Below, piece by piece: positions 12,681 through 25,165 of a stretch of DNA of 64,000 nucleotides. A model generated the notes under the pieces. That model ran no database searches. It was not told the origin of the DNA and saw only the letters and a program-made list of their open reading frames with translations. A program made the position numbers and the translations under genes. The stretch is from Melitaea cinxia (taxonomy: Eukaryota > Arthropoda > Insecta > Lepidoptera > Nymphalidae). The DNA lies in contig NC_059395.1 in the NCBI RefSeq assembly GCF_905220565.1, forward strand, positions 13,123,289 through 13,187,288. The letters run 5' to 3'. Each line of letters begins with the position of its first letter. Within the stretch, counting starts at the first letter, position 1.

Positions 12681-14207
12681 AGGGGGGTGACGAAAAGGGG
12701 TGACGAACCATCTTAAACACGATTTTGAGCGTTGGTGAAACCGCGAGCGGTTAACTAGTATGTATTAAATCAAGATTCGTAACATATGTTGTATAAAGTA
12801 AATTGGATGTCTGCGTGAACACGTGTGTCGTGGACCTTGAACTTGTCGATAGAATGTCAATCTCGTCTTTTTAATTAAAAATAATTCGCTCGGTATACTT
12901 TATGTGTATACCGTAATAAATTAAAAAAAAAAAAAAAATAATAAGTTAATGCTATAACTTACATAATAAAACTTTTTTTTTAATATCTACGAGTGAATTA
13001 TTTATTAATTATGGTATTAAACATCCAAAGAAAATTAAAAAAGGAAAATTAAAATCGAACGTTTGACTTTTTGAATTTTTTGTAAGGGCATTCTGTATTT
13101 CTAATTTTAAACCACACTTCTAAAAGATTACGTCTTATAGTAATAAGCAAAAGTTATGTAATATGGAAATTATTTAGAAGTATTGTTTTCGATATCGATA
13201 TGCACTGGAATTACAATCTCGAAATGTGGCGCAAATGTGGCACTATGGAACGGGAACAAAACCATTCGCGTTTATTGTTTTGGATTTCCGGGAGTCAATT
13301 AAAATTTTTCTTTTGTTTATTGTTAAAGATTCCGAGTACGGAATTCCTATTAACTGTAACGATTACATTACTTTTATTTCAATACTACACGCTTTATAAG
13401 AAAGTATTTGAATTGTGTTATTTCTCGTGTCTTATAGTCGTTTTTAAAATGTTTTATAGCCTGTTTACAAATATATAAATAGTTTGTGAACGGCGAAAGA
13501 ATTAGCGGTTTATTTATTTAAGAAGTTTCTCTAGTATTAAGTAAGAAATATTCCTATTTGTGTAAATTATTAACCTCAAATAAGAATAGATCGTAAATTT
13601 TCTAATATCGGCAAAAATCAAAGAACACTGGAAAAGGCTCTTACAATAAAATGCAAGAAAAAACTTAATATTTTGAGTGACCAAACTATATCGATCACTC
13701 TGACTCTTAATCGATTTTAATTTGATCTAATTTGAAAGATAGGCTATATTTTATTTCGATAAAAATAATTTTTATATTCACCAAAAAGGCGGTACGAATT
13801 TCGCCAGGCCAGCTTGTTTAGTATAGAAAATATCTAGATATATATTATATAGATATTATTTAATTAAATAATGATTTCTTGTGATTAAAAAAAATTCGGC
13901 CCATAGGAAGTAAATGCATCTCCAACGTTTGTAACCATAATAATAAACGGCTTAAGACCTTTTTAATAGAACATCACTAATGACACCATTATAATCTTCC
14001 CTCATTCATACAACATCGCATTAAACTTCAAGCGAGTAATCTGTTTTAAAAAGGTGTGCTTTCTTAATTTTCCGTCGACTGTAATGACTACAATGCATTT
14101 TAAATGTGCTCCCACTACATTTTTAAAAGTATCACAGATGGTCGTTATAAAAAAATAATAATTGGGCACGTGGAAGTCGCTCCTTATGTATATATTTTCA
14201 TAATAAC

Positions 14208-14318
14208 CAGGTTGGCAAACCTGCGTACGGCTCACTTGATGGTAAGCGATTACCGTAGCTTATAGATGCTGCAACATCAGAAGCATCGCAAGGGCGTTGC
14301 CGACCGTATCCCCAATTC
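14208..14318. repeat. Dispersed lepidopteran repeat (gttggcaaac ... gcgttgcc)
   Basis: The phrases gttggcaaacctgcgtacgg, tgatggtaagcgattaccgt and atcgcaagggcgttgccgac are a familiar dispersed unit in moth and butterfly genomes. Its class is not determined here. Confidence 0.5.
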
Positions 14319-14455
14319 CCCCTAAGAATTTATATAATTACTAGCTAACCCCGCTAATGTTGTTTTGCCTTATATGTTATTAACCCCCTTAATCCCCTCC
14401 ACTTATAACTTAGGGGTATGAAAAATAGATGTTGGCCGATTCTCAGACCTATCTG

Positions 14456-15534
14456 CAGGCTTACTCTTGAAACTCGATCCTATTTGAAATTTAGGATTGG
14501 GATCGAGAACTTGTCAATCGGTACTCTTGAACACTACACTAGCGCACGATTTGACTCAATTGCAGTGGAATTTTATGTAACTAATAGAAATTGGGATTTC
14601 TCGATCTTATACATTTTTTGCACTCTTGACAATATTTTGACGTTGACTATCGACTTGGAAATCGTGTTTGGGATCGAATTTACTCGTTTCAATAAAGTTA
14701 ACTTTTTAGTGTTCGATTGTGTATCTTAAAGTGTTTTTTATTATGATAATGGTGCGACTGGCGCTTATTTTTAACATATATTAACTATGTATACTTTTAT
14801 ATTATCAACAATATCACAATCACAGTATTTATTAAAATAAAACTAATTGCGTAACAATTAGTCTTTTATCCTCTTTTAACCTAAGGTAGCAATTTTTAAA
14901 TATAAATCACAGTATTTATATCTCTAATATTTAAATATAAATCACAGTATTTATGTTTCTAATATTTAAATAGAAATCACAGTATTTAAGTCTCTAATAT
15001 GTTTTAACTATATTAATAAACTTTTGTATTCACTAATTTAAGCTTAACACTGGTAAAATTGCAGAAATTATTACAGAAGTAAATAAAGAAAGAAGATAAG
15101 TTAATTATAAATATTAAATTAAGAAAATACGTAATTGAGATAATTTGAAATTTAGAAGTCTCAAAATTGCGTCAGCCATAAGCTTCTTTTTAACAACAAC
15201 ACACATTATGCAGAATGTATAATATATCTTGCGTTTTTATGCTTAAAAAATCAGTTTTAGGTTTAATTTAAGGAATTACAATATAAAAGATAATAATTAA
15301 TTATTGGAGACACATTATAATTTAAAAAACATAAAATTTCATGAATTAAATTTTATTTTCTTATTATTTTTTATTATAATGGCTACACGAGAAACCGATC
15401 GTCAATTCGATTTCAATTTCAATTCAATTGAAAGCTCGATTTGGTCAAGAGTACCAAAATATTGCAGATTGGAACTGGAACTGTATTGAATTCGTGTTTT
15501 TGTGAGATTGGGATTGAAGTCAAGAGTAAGCCTA
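14456..15534. mobile_element. Non-autonomous DNA transposon with AGGCTTACTCTTGA inverted ends
   Basis: The left end is cAGGCTTACTCTTGA and the right end is its reverse complement, TCAAGAGTAAGCCTa. The trinucleotide CTG flanks both sides (14453-14455 and 15535-15537), while the uninterrupted sister copy at 15723 has it once, so CTG is a 3-bp target duplication. Extra copies of the core ACTCTTGA lie inside both ends (14522, 14622; inverted at 15445), like subterminal transposase-binding repeats. No transposase frame is present; a 103-codon frame overlapping its left end is not recognisable. The superfamily is undetermined. Confidence 0.7.
14896..15000. repeat. Three tandem 35-bp repeats
   Basis: Three head-to-tail 35-base units (14896, 14931, 14966) each contain aaatcacagtattta and differ at only a few positions. 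They lie inside the TIR element at 14456-15534. Confidence 0.85.
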
Positions 15535-16599
15535 CTGATATTAAGACAAAATTTCATAAAAATCGGTCCAGCCGTTTCCGGGGAGTTTGGGATAAGAATT
15601 TATATAATTACTAGCTAACCCCGCTAATGTTGTTTTGCCTTATATGTTATTAACCCCCTTAATCCCCTCCACTTATAACTTAGGGGTATGAAAAATAGAT
15701 GTTGGCCGATTCTCAGACCTATCTGATATTAAGACAAAATTTCATAAAAATCGGTCCAGCCGTTTCCGGGGAGTTTGGGAACTAACATTGTGACACGAGA
15801 ATTTTATATATAAGATAAGATTTACTTAGTGTTTAGTCCGATTAAATTATATTACGTCTGTTTTGCTGTTTATACAAATTTTCCTCAATCAACTGCTGTA
15901 AAATAGTTGAGATTTTATTAAAATTATCTGAATCACCGTTAAATATTAATTGAATAACTAATAAACACAAGTTTTAATGACAATAATGTGTTAAACTGCG
16001 TTTTATTAATATAACTTAAACCATTGATTAAATTAAAAATGGATTGTAATAATGTACATAAAATAGTATTTAATAACCAACGAGGTGTTACCTATTGATA
16101 TCGTTTTAATGCGGTTCAGTAAAATTCAGATACTTCAAGGGTACAATATTATAGGATTGAGTAATATTCTCACGACACCCAATAGCGTACGACATTGTAA
16201 GAACGAAACAAAATAAGTGACTTTTACTCTGTGATTTGTTCCGGCCATCGAAAACGCGCCTCGCCCGAAATGTAAGTGGGTTAATTTGTTATATACGACA
16301 GATTTATGACTTTCAAGGAAGGTAGTGCTTACATTCAAACTTTAAACTAATGGTGCGGACAGACTATCTGAAAAGTTAAATAACTACTAAAATTTATTGG
16401 CCCAATACTTAGATGTTTAACGAATTATATAACGAGTTATAATTGAATAGGATATTAACATTTTGACATTGCTTTCAAACGGTAAAAAAGCTAGTCATCG
16501 TGTCAACTCTTGTCTTTGATTGACCTCCCACTCGCTCCCCGTGCGGAACCTCGATCGATATCAGATGGGTCCTGCATGGTCATAGTAAAAAGATTCATA

Positions 16600-16683
16600 A
16601 TTAAAAAAAAGTTATATTAATTTAAACAATCACGTTGAATATGTAAATACCCAAAACGCGGACGAAGTCGCAGGCACGGCTAG
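16600..16683 (+). mobile_element. Helitron 3' end fragment
   Basis: The end gcggacgaagtcgcaggcac followed by ggCTAG|T has the imperfect hairpin plus CTAG expected of a Helitron 3' terminus. The 5' end is not located. Confidence 0.35.
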
Positions 16684-18848
16684 TAATAAATATATTCTGC
16701 TCGATTCAACAGTTGTGCACCGTCCTTTAAAGTGTACATGAAAAACCGTTAATGGGCAGGTCTTAACGAAGATAATGAAATATGTCGTAACTACAACACT
16801 GTAATAACAGTATCGTTGTCAGTAGGTTACTATGCTCTTAGTAAGCTATACTTTGTTCTTATACAGGTAATAACTAGTGTAACTACTCATAAATAGTCGA
16901 GGTCAGCTTTGAGTTTCGACTATTTTCGTTTGTTGTATGAACACATAAACATTTATGACCTATCTTAAACAAGATAATATGGCGCTAAGGTTTTGCAAGA
17001 CTCGTTCGTTAACATGTCTATGCTTCTGAGAAAATCTTTAAAATCGATCCAATCAGTGCGTTGTTCAATCAACGCTTTAAGCAAGCAATTCAGTGATATA
17101 ATATAAAAAATTATCATCGTTGTAAGAATACCCAATTCATTATCAAGAGTTGCTAAGTATAATAAAACTGCATAAAATTCGTGATACACTTAATAATGGG
17201 AAGTTAAAAAATGCTAATACAACGGTTATAACAAAAATATATCACAGTCAATCTAAAGTTTTCATCTGTTTCGGCTGTAGATTCAACTGTAAAAAACTGG
17301 CTAGATACGCAAAATTTACTGTTTAACGAGTTTTCAATCCTTAAATCAAAATAATTATAACGCTAGTTATACCTACCTATGTCCCGCGTAAAAAACAGTT
17401 TTTTTTTTAAAATATCATATATAAATTTTAATCGTTGACTGATTCGATTAATTTTGGTTGTTAAATACTTTTTAATATGGTATAAGACGTTATAATTATG
17501 TAATTACTTCTCAAACTACTGAAAAATCCTTGAAAATGTACTTATGGGTAGTAAAAAAACAAAAATCGTTTACGAAATGCAATATATTTTATGTCTTAGC
17601 GATTACCTTTAACATACAATAACGCCTAATAACGGGTTATTATGTCCATATGTGATCGCGTGACCGCCATCAGCGTTGTTCTGTTAAATTGATATCTTTT
17701 CACTTCCCTCCATAGAGGGGGACTTTATCTTGATTTATTATAGGCTTTAGTATGAAAGAAAATGTTTAACAGTTTACCTGTTAATCGTAAATCAAGGATT
17801 CCTCTAGCGAACTTTTATATTTAAATTAAGAGTTCGTTGGTTTACTCGCGAATCTAAAATACGGCTCACGGCCCGTTTCTATAAACTTACTATTCGTTGT
17901 TGGTTAGATTATTAAATATTTCAACATTATGGAGATGATAAAGGATGAATTCGTGTGACCGAATAGATTATTTTTTTTGCCAAAGATGTTATTAATAATA
18001 ATTCAATATGATAATGTTGCCAAGTAAAGTTTACTATTTTTAGAGTAAAGTAACATCTTATAAACTATCCGAGATCTTAAAAAAATAAGGAATGACGATG
18101 TAGGATTTTTTGGCGCTAGTAACAGTTGGCAAACAACCTGCTGGTTATAGTAAGCATTTTTGGCAAGCCAAAGAACAGAAATGTTATGAAAATCCTGACG
18201 CATACACATCTATTCATTCAGTTTCTCAGTAGTCTAATGTAATAAATATTTTAAGAACACAAACTAAATTTTCAGCGAAATTATAATAACTTTACTTAAG
18301 TAAAAAAAAAAAAAAAATTGTAAAGGTTCAGGTTTAGTTTAATTTTAACGCAATTGAATATTTTTTGTTAGTAAGGTCATATTTTGAAAAATATTTCTTA
18401 AATTGATTTAAGCACTAAAATTAGAATGAGTAGTGGTTTAATATATCATATCAAGAAATAAACTTTCTTAAAATTTTGATTTCCTTAAATAGGTCACCGT
18501 GTAGTTGTAGGACAGCAGAACAAAATTGACCAATTTCTGTAATAACACGTTTTACGCGCGAAAGTCAAAAGTTTACAACAGATAAGCTATCTGCAACGGC
18601 TTGTTTATTAAAATTGGACATTTTCGAGTTAATTACACTGGTTCGTCCTGGGTTGAATGCAAAACTTTGCGCATGCACAGATAAGAACATTCAGGGTTGT
18701 ACAGTGATCACTAAATTATTATTATTTTTTTTTACTAAAAAGTAGTAAACATAAGTCGAAGTTTCTTTTTAATTTTTGACAATGCTTTTCTATAGTTTTC
18801 GAGTTCTATAATTAGTACGCGTAGTTTTAAACAAATATACAGGCAAAG

Positions 18849-19190
18849 GACGACGCGTTGGCGCCACGGACACAGCACTGGTTTGTGGCTGTTGCGCTAG
18901 CGGTTGCGGATTCGATCCCTGCACATGACAAACATCTGTATTAGCCTTACAGATGTTTGCCGTGGTCAGGGTCTTTGTGCAGTCATTGTGGGTCTCCCCA
19001 CCGTGCCTCGGAGAGTACGTTAAGCCGTCGCTCCCGGTTGTTATCATGTACACCTGATAGCGATCTTTACTCGTAGTTGGGTATATATCCGCCAAACCGT
19101 ATTGGAGTAGCGTGATGGATTAAGCTGTGATCCTTGTCCTACATGGGGAAAGATGCCTAGCAGTGGGATATTACGGGCTGAAGCGTAGAT
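18849..19190 (+). repeat. tRNA-derived SINE, full length
   Basis: This is the most complete copy of the main SINE family. It has an A-box region gcgttggcgccacgg, B box ggattcgatccc (18908-18919), gacaaacatctgtattagcc, the central body (ccccaccgtgcctcggagag), tatatccgccaaacc and the tail cctagcagtgggatattacg. The family resembles SINEs of nymphalid butterflies (Metulj type), a resemblance from memory only. Confidence 0.8.
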
Positions 19191-20793
19191 AGCAACGTAG
19201 AAGCAACTCTAACCAGGATTAGATTAAGTAAAATATATATTTTTTTATAATATACTGGCAAACCTGTCCAGTAGCCGCAGACCTCGACATACATGCATAC
19301 ATCGACTCGTGCGCCATGACCTTATCCTGGATAACGGGGTGCACTTGACTTTTAGTATTCAATACTTGAAATTATTGTTACTTGTTTTATTTTTTAATGA
19401 TGGCGTGTAAACTAAAAAATAAAATTGTATAAATAATAGACAATTAATAGCACTTCGTGGAACGAATAAACTACTTTTTTGATTTCCGTATGGAACTAAT
19501 AGCACTCTGTTATTGAGACTACGCTGCCCATCTTTCCTGTTTCAATATTTTCCTGTCCCGTATATTTGGAACGTTAGATATAAATATTTGAAATATTCAA
19601 AGAATATTTATTACTATGACTGAAATAAGGATAAGTAAATGATAAAATAACGTTAATACTTGAAAGGGCATATGCTCGATCCACAAAAAAATATATTTGA
19701 AAACATTACGGTTAAATTTTTTAACCGCTTAACACTTCCACTCGCAATTGACTGGCTTTTAACTAATCGCTTTTATTTTGTCATGAACTCATATATTATT
19801 TTGGCTTTGTTTCAAATATTACGACAACTTCTTCTACGACTTCGACTAAATCCGTTCTTGAGAAACTTTGTCAACACATCGAGTTCTGGTGGCATACAAC
19901 GATATTTTCATTTTGGCCGAGTTAGAACTTGGAAAGATCGTTGCAATAGTTTCTAGTGATTTCTTTGACTCTAGATTCAGGTCTATTTAGTAACATTTCG
20001 AAGTTTTTTTTAAAGTCAAGTTTGAGCTGCTATAATGGTTGTACACTAAAAGGTCTAGCCCAAAAATAGCTATAGATTACAATCGTATTCCAAAATCGAA
20101 TAATTAGCATCTGAGACAAGCACTTTTATAGAAATATAAATACTCTTTCGCTTTATAATATTGAAATAGATTGAACACTTAAAATTCCTATAAATAAACT
20201 GTAACGTTATTGTAGATGTGTTCTTAATAAGTCACCTGTAGCTATTAAAAATGCAGGTAGCAGGTTTCATCGAGATCGCTCGTGCCCGCGACACGATATG
20301 CTACATTTTGATATTTTATTCGGTTCATTACTTATACAATACAATACAATGGCAAGGTATTAAAACGTAACTTTATACTTGCTTTCTTTCGAATTAAAGT
20401 TTAAGTTTTTTTTTTTATGTTGCTCTTGTACGTACCTACCAAATAAATAGTAGATTTCTAAATTCGTCTGTATATATTTATTTCTGTTTTATTGAATTCT
20501 CTTTTATCAAAGAAATTACACTTCATACAACTTAAGCAGTTACATAGAAAAGAGTAGAAATTTTCTTAAAAATAAATAAGGACCTGAATATTTGTTTTGA
20601 TTGCTAGTTCGTAACATTTGAAATATTTTTTATATATAAGTACTTAGTTAGGTTCATGAAAGTGTTAACATTTAACAATTTACATTCATCGTCAAAGTTA
20701 GCTGTTTCTACATTTTATTATTAATTAATTAATAGATATAACCTTGTATAATCTTAATAGACAATTTGATACATTTTTAATTCTTCGCAGTAA

Positions 20794-21300
20794 GGGGGCG
20801 TTCATAAAATACGTGAGGTGTTTAGGGGGGTCGAGTCAAATCTCATCTAATCTTACGTTGGAGAGAGAGGGGCCTCGGCAAATATCACGCAATTTTTTTT
20901 CTGATTGAAAAAAATTTATACTATTTTGGTCAATTTAATCCAGATTGTACATGCGTAAGATTTAATCTTAAGCGTAATCGTAATACGATTAAGATCATTC
21001 ACTAATCCGTTCGAAAGAAAATAATTTGATTCATACTTCGACGTTATACATCTACTGACTGTCTGATTTGTTGATTGTGTCTGAGTACTAGTCTTAACTA
21101 GTCGTAAATAAAAGCACGTAGCAATTTTTTTTTTTTTTTACAATGACAATCCAACGCGTTTACGTAAGAAACCCACATTTCGAAAAATCTCATGTGAGAT
21201 TAGGGGCTGGGGGTTGAATAAAATCTCACGACATCTCACCAGGGTGGTAGGGAGGGACATAAAATTTAAAAAAACACCTCACGTAATTTATGCACGCCCC
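20794..21300. mobile_element. MITE with ~30-bp inverted ends and TAA target duplication
   Basis: The left end GGGGGCGTTCATAAAATACG continues TGAGGTGTTT, and the right end is its near-exact reverse complement (one extra G and two substitutions). TAA stands on both sides (20791-20793 and 21301-21303). A 3-bp TWA duplication with G-rich ends fits the PIF/Harbinger superfamily, though that is inference. The 507-base interior has no transposase frame. Confidence 0.7.
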
Positions 21301-22364
21301 TAATTTGTATATTTATAACCTGACCTTTTCTTTTTCTTTAATTCTAACGTTACGTCTTTAACTCTCGTAATATGTACATTATAATTTATAATGTATACAC
21401 GGATTTGTTAGTCCATATATATAAGTGGAATATTAAGATAAATATTTAAAAAAATGATGTGATAACACAATAAATTATTGTCAATAATACACAGTGTATT
21501 ATTCTCAATACTACATTTTAACAACCGTAACAGAACTTTGATTACGATTTGATCTAAATGTCGCTACATTTGTCAAGGGTCTTATTTCATTACATCACCG
21601 AAAATCCAATAAAGGAAACGTTCAAAAGTTTTTTGTGCATCCAGAAACATTTCCGTAGTCAAGTGTTTTATTACTTCCTTGTTGAAAAAGGAGACTTTTT
21701 CTTTGATAAATCACATACACTCTACATAGACTTCTCCATCATGCTATTAATTTAGAATTTTGAAGTATTCGCAATTAAATACTTAATTTATTTGTCAAGA
21801 AATAAATTGGCAAGTGTCTGCGAATTTGTCAACAATATTTTAGATTTGAGCCTCTATATGAATCTGACATTGTGAGATAATTTGGTCAATGTAACAATTA
21901 CGATGGGGCTAGTTAACGGTCGGGCCGACGGCGTCTGTACCTAGATAACGGCTTTCCTTTAGGTGTAGGATTGAGAATACAACTTATTATATGCTATATT
22001 GTGTATGATATCATTGTTAAACCTGAATTCTTGGTACCTTGGTATTATAATTGATTTTTGCGTTTTAGCAAATCTCAATGGTTAAAATTGGATACATTTT
22101 ATTATTATATAGGTATATCGATACATTTTATCGCATATTTTGGATTAGGATTTATATTAAAGGTAAGCGGCTGAAATAGAGGATAACAGTTTGTACGAAT
22201 TCACGCTATTTTTAAAGATAGTAGTACACATGTTTGTTTTCAACATCGAAATAAAATAGACTCGTATGTTTCCCTTACGAGGTATGATCCACTTCTTAAC
22301 GAGCAAAACTCGGGCAACTTAGTCATCATTATCTCGATTAAATTTAAATAGGTACAACAGGTAA

Positions 22365-22665
22365 GCCCCAGTTTTCGATTTAAATAAGAATTATCAAAAT
22401 TGGTATACCTAGTAAAAACTTAAGAGGTATAAATAGAACGTTGGTCGATGAAAAAATAGTCAAGTAAATACGCATTAGTAGATATAACTCGAAATGTACT
22501 TGTCCGAAGTTTAAATGGGATCACATGACAAAAACCACCTTTCGATTAAATAAAAAATCATCAAAATCAATCTACTAAGTAAAAAGTTATGGAGTAACAT
22601 ACACTAAAGAAAACAGTCGAATTCAGAACCTCCTCATTGAGAACCTTCGAAGCCAGTTAAAAAAA
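22365..22665 (+). repeat. Dispersed repeat ending gaacctcctc...gaagccagttaaa
   Basis: Shares with the copies at 30165, 37645, 40118, 48811 and 62521 the phrases atcaaaattggtataccta, gaaaaaatagtcaagtaaat, aaatgggatcacatgac and the end gaacctcctc...gttaaa. The 5' part is missing here. Confidence 0.6.
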
Positions 22666-23118
22666 GAAAAGGAAAGTAATGAAAATATTGCCTACAATTT
22701 CTACACTTGTTTGTATCGATCAATTTAATTACATTCATATCGTCGATTGCCACCAAAAATGTTTGTATGAAAGCTGATACCTCTGATCATATCTCGTTAA
22801 CTTGCGTCATGGCCACACTATTGTCATGTCGCAACGTCAGCTGTCAAACAGTGTGTAAAGACAAGTATAGTGCGATCCTATTGATATTGATGTCAACTAT
22901 GACAATAGTAGCTTAAAAAATATGATCAAAACAAGATTACGTGACTTTAAAATGACGGTATTTTTTAATTTAATGATGTAATTCATGTATTCAATTCAAT
23001 GAATCTATTGAGAAACCGAGTAGAATTCTTGTAGCGAATATTATAGGCAGACAACAAAGTGGTCAAAGTAATAGTTAAGTCTAAATACTTTTCAACCGTA
23101 TTATTTTAATCATATTAT

Positions 23119-23244
23119 TACGCTTCAGCCTGTAATATCTCATTGCTGGGCATAGGCCTCTTTCCTCTTCCTCTTCTTGTAGTAGGAGAAGTATCAGAGC
23201 TTAATCCACCACACTGCTCCAATGCGGGTTGGCGGATATGCCCC
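23119..23244 (-). repeat. SINE 3' half (minus)
   Basis: Reverse complement of the main SINE family tail: cgcttcagcctgtaatatct, gctgggcataggcctctttc, gagcttaatccaccacactg and gcgggttggcggatatg. Confidence 0.75.
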
Positions 23245-23929
23245 TATAATTATATTCTTTTTTGTATCTACAAATTAAAATTATTGTTAAATTTAAACAT
23301 AAGCTTAAAGGATCAGAACTTAAGTTCCAGTTACTTCATTGCAACAATGTAAATAGCATTAAACAGTTATGAAACTTTAAAATATAAACGAATAACATCA
23401 TCAATCATAAGAAACATAAACGCAAACGCAGACGTAAAGTGTATTATTATAAAATATCACAAAGAAACCACGCGTCCTCGTTTAATGAATAAGGATTATT
23501 AATAATTTATTCCATGAATCTTGCTAAGGGCGTTAACCGTGACGAAAACATATGGTCGTATTTACGTTACGTTGCAGGCTGTATTGTAAACACAGAGGCT
23601 CACGCGGTCTCAGTCGTACCGGTGACCTATGAGATCAGTAGACAAGCCTTTTATGGATCGACGCCGGCCCTTGTGTCGCAACGAAACTGAAGTAAATACT
23701 GGTGCATTGTGGAATCAACTTTATAATCGTTTACGCTTGTATGGAGCGTGAATCTTTTCTAAGAATTCAGTGATCTACTTTTAGACTAATTATGTTTACC
23801 ACATACACTGTAAGGTCGGTTACGTTGCTATTTTTTTACATTTATTAGGTACATTTTTCCGGAAATTACTATTTTATTTACAAAGACAACATATTTCAAA
23901 CTATTTACTCGTTTTCATTCATAAAAATC

Positions 23930-24160
23930 ACGGGTTGGCACAGTGGGCACAGTGGTCACAGCAACTAACTGTTGCGCTAGTGATTGCAAGTTCTATGCCC
24001 GCTCAACACAAATATTTTTTAGTACGTAATTATGCTGTCGTGATTTTGGGTCTTGTGATTGTGTTGTATATGTTCCAAATTAGCAATTGTGCCGGCTAGC
24101 CCATTTACCGATGATAGGCTATTTTCTCCTCAAACTAACGTGTGTGAAACTGGGCACAGA
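23930..24160 (+). repeat. Old, diverged SINE head
   Basis: The start gttggcacagtgggcacagtgg and ctaactgttgcgctagtgat resemble the SINE head, but the B box has decayed to aagttctatgccc. Confidence 0.45.
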
Positions 24161-25077
24161 TAGTTAAATATAAAATTTTCTACGGACAAAAAAGTTACAA
24201 AAACTATTTGTACGTACAGTCTAAAAACCTCCACCAGTAATTGCTTGGACGTCATGCGAGACGATCAACCTTTTATAATTTGTAAAAGCAACTTAATTAA
24301 GTACAGTAAGAATATATAACACGTGTACTTAAAATTTTAAAATATTATTTACATAAATATTAACCTTTTTTGTATTTGTCACAATGTATTACGATATTAC
24401 CGCCACCAGAGTGTTATAAGCGTGATTTTATGCGCCTACACGGTCATTTGTTAAAAAAAAAAACATGAAAAAAAATGTATTTGAAGAGAGAATCGCAATT
24501 ACTGCCTTATTCAACAAGAGTTACACAAAAGGTGGTACTATTTTTTAAACATGACATTAACTGAAATGATTTCATTATTTATGTAATGTTTAAAATATAT
24601 TTGCGTACAACCATTATCGAATATTATTCTTTTGCTTCTCTTTTTCTTTCTCTGTCAATATTTCTGATCGCCTTGATGGTTTTTTTTATTATTTGCAATA
24701 TTAATATTATCTTAATATTAAGTTGTACTTATTTTGTACGCTCGGAAAATATGTACTAACAAGAATATTCTCCCTTCAACATGTAGTAAAAAGGCTTTCT
24801 TGAAAGCAGCGAATATAACTTAAATATTATTTACTTTATAAATATTAACGTATTAAGATTATTTTAATAAATTGTTTAAGTTCGTGAACTATGTGACATT
24901 CATGTCGACATCACGTCCCATAAACATTTCTTTAAATACTCAAAACAACGGGAACACGGGTTGAATATCAAGATAAGAAAGCCTAGCGTAATTTAGATGC
25001 AGGTGTCGATAAATAGCCAGTGTCAACATGATTTTATTTATTCTTCATGGGTAATTTAAGTGATAAGCTCATTGTAT

Positions 25078-25165
25078 ACCCCCCTCGCGATCCACCGGCT
25101 GCGCGCGCGCATATAATGGCGACGCACGTAAAAGCTCTCATTAGTACGCGCGATGGGTGCAGTGC
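25078..25165. promoter_or_regulatory. CpG-dense patch with TATA-like sequence
   Basis: A short stretch 0.9 kb before the CH exon is dense in CG (ggctgcgcgcgcgcatataa) and contains catataatgg followed by gacgcacg. It may be a promoter or enhancer element; no exon follows it directly in the right phase. Confidence 0.2.

Larger units (their letters stand above)
14341..15815 (-). mobile_element. Helitron (minus), tandemly duplicated, with a nested TIR element
   Basis: On the minus strand the element starts TCTTATATATAAAATTCTCG at 15815 and ends ...GGGGTTAGCTAG|T, with CTAG at 15611-15614 and again at 14341-14344. This fits Helitron ends (5' TC, 3' CTAG inserted before T). A 188-base unit occurs twice: 15593-15780, and 14323-14455 joined to 15538-15592. 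The two are identical by eye and include 18 bases of flank beyond the CTAG end. The left copy is split by another element at 14456-15534. A related single copy lies at 45313-45506. It is non-autonomous: no Rep/helicase frame. Confidence 0.75.

Noticed and set aside
13200..13478. 92-codon frame with a hydrophobic C-terminal half
   Set aside because: Phe/Leu/Ile richness follows from AT-rich codons; no recognisable family, splice sites or promoter.
14418..14729. 103-codon plus-strand frame
   Set aside because: It crosses the boundary between the Helitron and the nested TIR element, so it cannot be an ancestral gene.
14896..15000. Regular short repeats resembling a CRISPR array
   Set aside because: The units are contiguous with no spacers, in an insect intron.
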